Origin: a virus
IMG/VR virus record: IMGVR_UViG_3300025168_000641
Coordinates: 1 to 24,517 of that record
Direction: 5' to 3' (one strand)
DNA length: 24,517 nt
Shown: positions 6,673 through 14,000 of the stretch, piece by piece
Layout: each line of letters begins with the position of its first letter
Numbering within the stretch: the stretch's first letter is position 1
The notes under the pieces: generated by a model
Told to the model about the DNA's origin: nothing
What the model saw: the letters and a program-made list of their open reading frames with translations, nothing else
The model's database searches: none
Program-made: the position numbers and the translations under genes

Positions 6673-8942
6673 GTAAAGACAATATAAATATTGTAACTTC
6701 TTTTAGTAAGAAAGGTTGGGCAACATATGGTAAACTTATGGTTGATTCTTGTGTTAAGTATTTATCAGATGACTTACATCTTACAGTTTTCTATCACGAC
6801 TTTGATGAAGAAACAATTAAAGAGTTTCCTAAAACTAATAAGATAACTTTTGAAAATTTAAATAGATGTACTGATATGATTCAGTATAGACAAGAGATGG
6901 TAAGGCATGATGGCACACAAGGTGGCAAGATGCCCTACAATTGGAGATTAGATGCCATTAAATGGTGTCACAAAGTGTATGCCTTAACTGACTTCTCCTT
7001 CAAGTTGGTTAAAGAAGGTGTGCAAGTAGGTTGGGTAGTATGGTTAGATGCTGACGTTATCCTGAAGAAACCTTTATCTAAGAAGGACTTGTTTAGAATT
7101 ATTCCCCTTGGTTCTGAGCTTGTCCATCTTGGTAGGAAAGATGTTGATTATAGTGAGACATCCTTCATGGCTTTTAATTTAAATACTACCCCACCTTTTG
7201 ATTTACTAGCAGACATGAGAGGAATATATAATAGTCATGAAGTTCTAGCTTATAGAGAATGGCATGATGGTTTTATATTTGAAAGATTATTTAATATTTA
7301 TGGAGCACATGGGTTAAAGAAGCATAGCTTAACACCAGAAGTAAATGGGTTAGATGCTTTTAATAACTCTCCTCTTACAGAATACTTAGAACATTATAAA
7401 GGCAATAGAAAACAGGAGCTATCAAATGAAACTACCCCTGATGTTACTGGTCCAAAGCGATACCAACAAATTGCTACAATTATCAGACACTATAAATTTT
7501 CAAGATTTCTTGAAACAGGTACATGGAATGGTGGTCGTGCAATTGAAATGGCATTGGCAGCTTTTGACAATGTAGATAAAGTACATTACAAAGGCTATGA
7601 TTTATTTGAAGATGCAGATGAGTTTACTGACAAGACTGAAATGAATACCAAGCCACATAATCTTTACAAAGCAGTAGAGAAAAGACTAAATGATTTTAAA
7701 GAACATGTTAAGAAAAACTTTAAAAAAGAATTTACTTTTGAATTAGTTAAAGGTAATACCAAAGAAACTTTAACTGAACAAAAAGATTTTGACTTAGCTT
7801 ACTTAGATGGTGGGCATAGTGAAGATACAGTACAACATGATTACAATATGACTAAGACATTTCCTATTGTAATCTTTGATGACTTCTTTACTAAAGATGT
7901 AGATGGAAAAGAAGTTGTTGAAGAACATCAAGGAACTAATAAAGTATTTAATGCCTTAGATAATAAGCTAAGAAGAAAAGTCTTACCTTCTCAAGACCCT
8001 GTTATGGGTGGAGGTATCACTCATCTAGGTGTTGTTATACATGATAACAAACTAGACGAACTACCATCAGTTCTAAAAGAAGTACCTATTATAGTTAAAC
8101 CTAAAGACTGTATGCCAGTAGATGACATCAGGAAAAACATTAAAGAAAATGTTAAGGCTATGAACTCATGGTTAGAAAAATGCAAACCTAATGGAGAGAC
8201 ATTAAATATTGTTTCAGGTGGTCCTTCTTTTCTAAAGCATATAGACTATTTAAAAGAAACTAAAGATAAAATAATATGTGTTAAACATTCCCTTCCTATG
8301 TTATTAGAACAGGGGATTATACCTTGGGGTTGTAACATACTTGACCCTAGACCTATTGAAGGAACAAGTACACATGGTATTGTACGTAAAGATTTATTTA
8401 AAGTTGTACCAAAAGAAACTAATTTCTTTGTATCATCTATGACAGATATATCTGTAATACAATTATTAAAAAAATCTAATGCAACTATAGTAGGTTGGAA
8501 TGCTTACTCAGATGCTATTGTTGAAAAAGAAAAAGATGGTAAGGTTGTCATCCCTAAAGAACTAGGCATACCACAGAATGCTACACTACTTACAGGTGGC
8601 ACATGTGCAGCTATGAGAGCCATTAGTGTAGGACATACATTAGGTTTTAGAAACTTTAATCTATTTGGATTTGATTGCTCAGTGCCTGAACCAAAAGACA
8701 AGACTGAAGTAGATGGTACAGGTAAACAAAAGTATCTACATGTAGTTACTAATGGTAAAAAGTTTTGGACTACTGGTGAACTATTGGCTATGGCACAAGA
8801 CGTAGAAAAATTATTACAAAGAACAGATGTAGATATGTACATGGAATTTTATGGAGAAGATACATTAGTTTCTGAGTTATGGAAATTACAACAACCACAA
8901 AGGCTACCTGATTATGGCACTACACTCAGCAGTAATACTTAA
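6669..8942 (+). CDS. Three-domain fusion: GT-A glycosyltransferase, SAM methyltransferase, MptE-like (DUF115)
   Basis: I start this 757-residue protein at ATG 6669, which overlaps the upstream stop as ATGA. An in-frame TTG at 6651 is less likely. Domain 1 (about 1-255): a GT-A glycosyltransferase starting INIVTSFSKKGW, with the DxD motif WLDADVIL (Asp127, Asp129). Domain 2 (about 265-475): a class I methyltransferase with FLETGTWNGG (Glu282, Gly284), GYDLFED and DLAYLDGGHSED (Asp380-His383), closest in style to the Methyltransf_24 group. Domain 3 (about 505-745): an MptE-like/DUF115 domain with IVSGGPSFL (Gly517-Ser520), LTGGTCAAMRA (642-651) and FGFDCS. DUF115 proteins include Maf factors for sugar transfer to flagellin. 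The fusion suggests one protein that builds and methylates a glycan. The target is unknown. Confidence 0.8.
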   Translation: MSKDNINIVTSFSKKGWATYGKLMVDSCVKYLSDDLHLTVFYHDFDEETIKEFPKTNKITFENLNRCTDMIQYRQEMVRHDGTQGGKMPYNWRLDAIKWCHKVYALTDFSFKLVKEGVQVGWVVWLDADVILKKPLSKKDLFRIIPLGSELVHLGRKDVDYSETSFMAFNLNTTPPFDLLADMRGIYNSHEVLAYREWHDGFIFERLFNIYGAHGLKKHSLTPEVNGLDAFNNSPLTEYLEHYKGNRKQELSNETTPDVTGPKRYQQIATIIRHYKFSRFLETGTWNGGRAIEMALAAFDNVDKVHYKGYDLFEDADEFTDKTEMNTKPHNLYKAVEKRLNDFKEHVKKNFKKEFTFELVKGNTKETLTEQKDFDLAYLDGGHSEDTVQHDYNMTKTFPIVIFDDFFTKDVDGKEVVEEHQGTNKVFNALDNKLRRKVLPSQDPVMGGGITHLGVVIHDNKLDELPSVLKEVPIIVKPKDCMPVDDIRKNIKENVKAMNSWLEKCKPNGETLNIVSGGPSFLKHIDYLKETKDKIICVKHSLPMLLEQGIIPWGCNILDPRPIEGTSTHGIVRKDLFKVVPKETNFFVSSMTDISVIQLLKKSNATIVGWNAYSDAIVEKEKDGKVVIPKELGIPQNATLLTGGTCAAMRAISVGHTLGFRNFNLFGFDCSVPEPKDKTEVDGTGKQKYLHVVTNGKKFWTTGELLAMAQDVEKLLQRTDVDMYMEFYGEDTLVSELWKLQQPQRLPDYGTTLSSNT

Positions 8943-9489
8943 AGATTTCTTAGATGAAAGAGGTTGTAAAACCATTCATCAAAGTGTTCTTAACTTAGAA
9001 GAGTCTTGGACTCATTACAATAATCGTCTGTCATTAGGTTCAGGTAGAGAACTTATAGATAGTAATGGAGCTTATGAAGATAGGTGCTTAAAAAATAATC
9101 CTATTGTCTTTGAAAAGTTTCCTTCTTTATTATATAAGATACAGAAAGCATTGACTATGTTATATGTAGACAAGCCTGAGTTTAATAATACAACTTCAAC
9201 TCCAGGGTTTGAAATCATAGACGAAGATGGAACTTATTATAATTTAGGATTAAATGCACAGTTTTATTTTACTGTACCTATACATGTAGGTAACTCTCAT
9301 TGTGGTTTATTTTATATTAATAAAATAAATAATAAAAAAGAATATTTTCCTCTTCACGAAGGTTACTTTTATTTTCATACCAAACCTCTACATAAAAGGT
9401 ACGAAAAGTTATCCCCAGAAAATACTTTAATATGCTTAGAAGGCAAGGGAGCTGTGGATAAAAATAATAAAATAACTCTTTTCTTTTAA
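8914..9489 (+). CDS. Unknown protein in the glycosylation cluster
   Basis: A 191-residue protein whose ATG lies 29 bases inside the end of the fusion gene. No good downstream start exists before residue 80 or so, so I keep it. The N-terminal part is helical (VILKDFLDERG, NPIVFEKFPSLLYKIQKALTML). The C-terminal half alternates strands and aromatic residues (NAQFYFTVPIHVGNSHCGLF, then EYFPLHEGYFYFHT), with several His, Glu and Asp, which could suit a cupin-type or 2-oxoglutarate oxygenase barrel. I cannot find the canonical HxD...H...R set, so I do not name it as such. Its position right after the sugar-transfer genes suggests a role in the same modification. Confidence 0.7.
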   Translation: MALHSAVILKDFLDERGCKTIHQSVLNLEESWTHYNNRLSLGSGRELIDSNGAYEDRCLKNNPIVFEKFPSLLYKIQKALTMLYVDKPEFNNTTSTPGFEIIDEDGTYYNLGLNAQFYFTVPIHVGNSHCGLFYINKINNKKEYFPLHEGYFYFHTKPLHKRYEKLSPENTLICLEGKGAVDKNNKITLFF

Positions 9490-9498
9490 ACTATTTTG

Positions 9499-9507
9499 TG
9501 TTATTAT
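9499..9507 (+). promoter_or_regulatory. Possible extended -10 promoter ahead of the holin gene
   Basis: TGT-TATTAT (9499-9507) fits an extended -10 element (TGn-TATAAT with one mismatch) ten bases after the previous stop and 22 bases before the holin ATG. The -35 region (TTTTCT, about 9479-9484) is poor. The predicted leader carries a very good ribosome site, TAAGGAG, eight bases before ATG. Confidence 0.35.
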
Positions 9508-9529
9508 ACACACTATAAGGAGTACAAAT

Positions 9530-9901
9530 ATGTTTTTAAATTTACTAGCACCTATACTAGGCAAGGTTCTTGATAGAGTAATACCTGACAAAGCTGGACA
9601 ACAAAAGGCTATGCAGGAATTAAACAAGGCACTTGTGACACACTCAGCAGATATTGAAAAAGCTGCTGCCTCTGTTGTCATTGCTGAAGCTAAAGGTGAG
9701 GGTTGGTTACAACGTAATTGGAGACCTTTAACAATGTTATCTTTTTTAGGATTGCTATTCTTATATTGGTTTGGGGTTCACCCTGAAAACTTATCTGACC
9801 AAGTGGTAATGAAACTGTTTGATTTACTACAGATTGGTATAGGTGGTTACATTATAAGTAGAGGTGCTGAGAAAGGTATTAAAACTTGGAAGGAAAAATA
9901 A
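9530..9901 (+). CDS. Holin, GTA_holin_3TM-like
   Basis: A 123-residue membrane protein resembling the 3-TM holins of gene transfer agents and alphaproteobacterial phages. These make holes in the inner membrane at the end of infection. It has an N-terminal hydrophobic helix (FLNLLAPILGKVLDRVIPD, 2-20), an amphipathic Ala/Glu-rich helix (about 23-55), the family hallmark WLQRNWRPLTML (59-70) leading into a membrane segment (67-84), and a second one at about 95-111 (LFDLLQIGIGGYIIS). It ends in basic KTWKEK. A strong Shine-Dalgarno precedes it. The PqqA gene begins two bases after its stop codon's first A, so they are likely co-expressed. No endolysin is in the window. Confidence 0.75.
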   Translation: MFLNLLAPILGKVLDRVIPDKAGQQKAMQELNKALVTHSADIEKAAASVVIAEAKGEGWLQRNWRPLTMLSFLGLLFLYWFGVHPENLSDQVVMKLFDLLQIGIGGYIISRGAEKGIKTWKEK

Positions 9902-9902
9902 T

Positions 9903-9983
9903 ATGAGTACATGGACACAACCAACTATCGCAGAAATATCTGTAGGTTTAGAAATTAATTCTTATGCTTGTGCTGAAAAGTAA
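9903..9983 (+). CDS. pqqA: PqqA-like precursor peptide of pyrroloquinoline quinone, 26 residues
   Basis: A 26-codon gene one base after the holin stop, with AAGGA about eight bases before ATG. The peptide matches PqqA position by position. Against the Methylorubrum extorquens peptide as I remember it, it shares Trp (4), Pro (7), Glu-Ile (11-12), Val-Gly (14-15), Glu17, Ser-Tyr (20-21) and Ala-Glu (24-25). Glu17 and Tyr21 have the obligatory E-x3-Y spacing: these two side chains are cross-linked by PqqE and become PQQ. PqqA is used up once per cofactor, carried by PqqD. No other pqq gene is in the window, so the host would provide PqqBCDE. A terminator hairpin follows 23 bases later. The match spans nearly the whole peptide, which makes chance unlikely, though its small size limits certainty. 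Confidence 0.85.
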   Translation: MSTWTQPTIAEISVGLEINSYACAEK

Positions 9984-10000
9984 ATAGTATAAAACAAACT

Positions 10001-10042
10001 AAAAAAAAACCCCTAGCTATTAAGTTAACTAGGGGTTTTTTT
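10001..10042. terminator. Two-way intrinsic terminator between converging transcripts
   Basis: Nine A (10001-10009), stem CCCCTAG (10010-10016), a 12-base loop, stem CTAGGGG (10029-10035) and seven T (10036-10042). A-T pairing extends the stem. The arrangement works on both strands. It lies 17 bases after pqqA and 23 bases after the end of iscU, so it ends both transcription units. Confidence 0.9.
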
Positions 10043-10065
10043 ATGTAAGCCTATATCACAGTTGG

Positions 10066-10446
10066 CTACTTATTCTTATCCTTATAATCTTTTACTGCTG
10101 CTTTGATTGCATCTTCAGCAAGAACAGAACAATGAATCTTAACTGGAGGTAAGGCTAGATGCTTTGCTATCTCAGTGTTCTTTATCTTATTAGCTTCATC
10201 TATGTTCTTTCCCTTAACCCATTCAGTTATTAGTGAGCTTGAAGCTATCGCTGACCCACATCCAAATGTTTTAAACTTAGCATCTTGAATAACACCTTCA
10301 TCACCTACCTTAATTTGTAGTTTCATTACATCACCACAGGCAGGAGCACCTACTAATCCAGTGCCTACCTCTGCAGAATCTTTATCCATTGAGCCTACAT
10401 TTCTAGGCTTTTCATAATGGTCTAATAGTTCTTTACTATATGTCAT
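10066..10446 (-). CDS. iscU: IscU, Fe-S cluster assembly scaffold
   Basis: A 126-residue protein very close to bacterial IscU over its whole length. Cluster ligands sit at the same numbers as in E. coli: Cys37 and Asp39 (GAPACGDVMKLQI), Cys63 (FKTFGCGSAIASSS), His105 and Cys106 (VKIHCSVLAEDAIKAA). The LPPVK motif (99-103), through which the HscA/HscB chaperones promote cluster release, is intact. It should build [2Fe-2S] clusters with sulfur from a host cysteine desulfurase (IscS), which is not encoded here. I start at ATG 10446 (MTYSKELLDHYEKP), which matches the family start. A reading nine codons longer runs into iscA. The start overlaps the iscA stop as ATGA, so the two are translationally coupled. 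Confidence 0.96.
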   Translation of the reverse strand: MTYSKELLDHYEKPRNVGSMDKDSAEVGTGLVGAPACGDVMKLQIKVGDEGVIQDAKFKTFGCGSAIASSSLITEWVKGKNIDEANKIKNTEIAKHLALPPVKIHCSVLAEDAIKAAVKDYKDKNK

Positions 10447-10766
10447 ACTCCAAAACTTTCTCCACATCCACAACTACTTGTTGCATTAGGATTTTGTAGT
10501 TCTAAAAAGCTACCAAATATTTGTTGTTTATATTCAATAGTCATGCCTGTTAAGTATAATAAGCTAGACCTATCAAGCAATAAAGTAAACCCATCAAAGT
10601 CAACATGCTCATCAGAGTCCTGTATTATATCATCAAATGACCAATCATATTTAAATCCAGCACAGCCACCACCCTTAACTTCAAGACGAACATATTTTTT
10701 ATTGTTGTCGCTAGTTAATTTATTTAAATGGTCTTTAGCTGCCTGTGTTAAATTAATTAAGTTCAT
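10443..10766 (-). CDS. iscA: A-type Fe-S carrier protein, IscA/ErpA-like
   Basis: A 107-residue A-type carrier that receives Fe-S clusters (or iron) and delivers them to target enzymes. The three ligand cysteines are present at the E. coli IscA positions: Cys35 in GGGCAGFKYDW, and Cys99 and Cys101 in SSCGCGESF. The opening NLTQAAKDHLNKL and DGFTLLLDRSSLLYLTGMTIEY are typical. Divergence from host proteins is greater than for IscU, with an Asn/Asp-rich N-terminus. It lies directly before iscU with a four-base overlap. No clear Shine-Dalgarno precedes ATG. IscA, ErpA and SufA are hard to tell apart by sequence; the pairing with IscU favours IscA. Confidence 0.9.
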   Translation of the reverse strand: MNLINLTQAAKDHLNKLTSDNNKKYVRLEVKGGGCAGFKYDWSFDDIIQDSDEHVDFDGFTLLLDRSSLLYLTGMTIEYKQQIFGSFLELQNPNATSSCGCGESFGV

Positions 10767-10788
10767 ATTAGATTTGTTAAATTAAAAT

Positions 10789-10815
10789 ATTGTAAAACAT
10801 CAATCACTATCTCAA
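10789..10815 (-). promoter_or_regulatory. Possible promoter for iscA-iscU
   Basis: On the - strand, TACAAT (10794-10789) is a good -10 box. TTGAGA (10815-10810) can serve as -35, but the spacing is only 15 bases. This would start transcription about 16 bases before the iscA ATG and explain the only sizeable gap (about 88 bases) on this strand before the tail genes. Confidence 0.35.
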
Positions 10816-10854
10816 AACAATGTAGACATATTTCAATGACTAAAAGAACTAATG

Positions 10855-11082
10855 CTATATTAATTTTATCCATGTGTAAATCATACCTAATGCTGCACCC
10901 ATTATGAACACAGCCTTAATAGCTCCTGAACCTCTAGCTATGTCTGCTCTTAAGTCAGAGATAAGCTGAGTCTGTTTATTAATTAATTCAAAAGCTACCT
11001 CAAGTTTGTTGGCAACCTCTTTGTGTTGCTCCTCATTCCTAGCTTCTAAGGCAGCTAATCTAGCTTCTAAGTTTTCCTTCAT
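10855..11082 (-). CDS. Small coiled-coil protein with C-terminal membrane anchor, XhlA-like
   Basis: A 75-residue protein with a charged, heptad-like helix at residues 1-50 (EARLAALEARNEEQHKEVANK, then KLEVAFELINKQTQLISDL) and one membrane segment at about 53-72 (AIKAVFIMGAALGMIYTWI). This is the layout of XhlA-type hemolysin/holin accessory proteins and of some spanin-like or tail-associated small phage proteins. The start overlaps the stop of the 1195-residue virion gene as ATGA. It may help lysis together with the holin encoded on the other strand, but only topology supports this. Confidence 0.6.
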   Translation of the reverse strand: MKENLEARLAALEARNEEQHKEVANKLEVAFELINKQTQLISDLRADIARGSGAIKAVFIMGAALGMIYTWIKLI

Positions 11083-14000
11083 ATATTTAAGTCCATATCC
11101 TTTATAAATTCTTCATAGCTTTTAAAATCATCATCTTCTCCTAATATCATTTTTATTGCTGCATCTCTTGCATCTTTATTGGCAGATAGAATTGGATTAA
11201 TAGTTAATACTTCTCTAACTAAAGGTTTAGCATTAGGGTCATCTTTTAAAACATTACTTACACCTTTAAATAAAGCATCTGCTTTTGAACCTATAGGACC
11301 TAGTAGTAATGATACAAGTGGACTTTGACCATAACGTGCAGCATCTAATGCATGTTTAAATGCAGTACCACCACCTGCTATATTTGTACCAGCTATAACA
11401 TCAAACACATAGTTCTGTCCATTGTCTGTTCTTTTTTTTATTAAAGCTTTTAAATCTTTTATTTCATCATCAGTTCCTGAACTTCTAAACATTTCTTTTA
11501 ATAAGTCAGTATACATAGATACTAATATAATCATAGACATAGCAACACCATTTTTAAGTAAAGCATTTGCTCTTTCAGTAGGTCGCACATTTGTACCTAT
11601 TAATTTTTTTAATAATTGAAAACCTACTGTGTTACCAAAAACAAAAGCAAAACTTTTTAATTGTGAAGTAGCTGCTAATACAGGACTAGACATCCATAAA
11701 GGTCTATTAGTAGGGTTAGGTGTCATAATTATTTTATCTACAAAACGAGTAGCTGCAGCTTTAATAATATTATTTTCTCTAAATGTATCTTCAAAAGGCT
11801 TACCAGTTATATCATCTACTAATTTAAAGATATCTGGAATACCTACTTGTTGATATTTTCTTTGCAACTCTAAACCTTTAACAGTACCTTTTAAATTACC
11901 ATTAACAATACTACTTGTATCTTTTTTTAACTCTGATTTAAAACCATTGAAAGCCATCTGACGTGACAACTGTGTAACTTGAGTTAACATAGTAGCTTTA
12001 AAGAAAGCATTTGTAGACCTTCTAGGTAACTCTATAGCAGAAGAAGAAACCATTCTTTCTGTTAATGAACCATCTAGTCCATACATAATTTCTTGAAAGG
12101 CTTTCTCTGTATTGGATTTTTTTATACGTGGAAAAAATAATCTTGCAGTTCTAAGAAAAGCATTAACAGGTAATTTTAAAGCAGACACTAAAGCTGCTCC
12201 TGGTCTAAGAGAACCTAATAAAATTAAAGGTTCACTTAATGCAGTTAAAGCTGCAAAAGGTAAAGTATAAAAGTAAGCTGTTGATAGTGCAAAATTATAA
12301 GCTCCTTTTGCAAAACCTTTAGGAACTTGAGTACCATATTTACCTTGTATTGCTTGAAGTGTATTACCTATTGTATTAAATTCTTTATCATTTAATAAAC
12401 CTTTGCTCATTAAATCTCTTGCATTAGTTTCTATATTTTTAAAACTCTTTTCAAATTGAATATCTTTAGCTGCTCTTGATAAATAACTAGGAAGTATTTC
12501 AAGTATATTAGTATCAACTAATCCTTCACTCTGTAATTCATTTATCATTTCTTGTGGAAGTTTTCTACGTTTCTCTAAATTAACATTAGCTGTTCTATCA
12601 GGAATATCTTTTTTTATTTTCCCCTTCATCTTTGTTAAATAATAACCACCTTCATCATTTATACTTTCAACAATACCTTCAATTTGATTATCATCTTTAA
12701 TATATTTTCTAGCTATCTCTTTAAATTTTTCTTGGTTCTTTTTACTTTCAAGTAAATAACGAGCAGGAACATAATTTGGTAAATAGTTTACATCTATACC
12801 TACATCTCTTGCATCACCATATACTTCTCTTAATACTTTTCTTATAACAGTATCTGCTTCATCAATTTTTTTTGCTAACTTTGTATTACCTAATTTTGTA
12901 AAAATATAACCTTTGTTATTTTGTAAAGATACCATTAAAAGTTCTTGATTTTTTAAAGCAATTGTAGGACTTTCTTTAATAAAACCTAAAGACAATGCAG
13001 AACTTATATCTCTAACACCTGTTCTTGCTGGAGGTTGTAATGTTCTTACAGCTTCTATAATAGGAGATAAATATTTACCTGTTAGTGCTTGTGCTTCAGG
13101 ATAAAATGTTTCAAAATAATTATAAATTCTAAAAACTTGTGTATCACCTTTTTCTCTATAATTTTGAATTGCTCTTTGACGTAAAGGAGAAGTTGCTCTT
13201 CCAAATAATTTTTGTAGAATACTTCCTTGATAAAGATTAGAAATAAAATTAGGCTTACCCCCTCCTAACATCTCAGGAGAAACTAAAAGTTCACCTTTAT
13301 TTTGACCTTTTGATTTAGCTAGATTTAATATATCTCTTTGTTTATTTATTTCATCTTGTAAACGTGCTCTTACTTTACCTGCTCTTGTTGAGTACGTTGT
13401 ATCTTGTTGAGTTTGTTTTCTTACGTTATTAATTTCTTCATCTATATTTTTTATCTCAATTCTTTTTTGCTTTGCTTCATTAACTAATGCATTTTGTCTA
13501 GCTTGTTTATATTCATCAAGTAAAGTTTTTCTTTTAGTTTTTAAATCAACTAACTTTACTCCTGTCTGTTCAATAAAATCTACACTACCTACTTTTTTAT
13601 TAGCTTCATCAGCTTTCTTATCTAATAATTTAATTCGCTGTTCAAGTCTTTCTATTGATGAAGTTGTTCTTCTAATCGTACCTAAGTTTGCAATGTCTTC
13701 TTCTTTTATTTTTTCAGCTATTTGAATAAATTCATCAGATTCTTTTTTGTTTTCAATTAAGGCATCTGTTTCAAGTTTAGACATAGTGCCTGTAACAGGA
13801 CTAATTGCAGCACCACCTACTGCACCTACTGCAGCATCATTAATAACACGTCTACTTAATTCTTTTGTATCTGTGGGAATACCTGCTATTTGATTAGAAA
13901 TTATTTCAGTGTTAGCTGCAACAGCAGCCTCAGTTGCTGCACCTGTTGCACCAACTTTTACAACATCTTTACCAATAGCTTTAGATAATTTTGTTTTACT

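Noticed and set aside
8504-8842. 112-codon open frame antisense to the three-domain fusion
   Set aside because: It lies opposite the conserved MptE-like domain and has no recognisable features or ribosome site context.
10447-10473. Nine-codon N-terminal extension of IscU
   Set aside because: It reads through the Cys-rich end of iscA in another frame, and all IscU relatives begin at the MxYS position used here.
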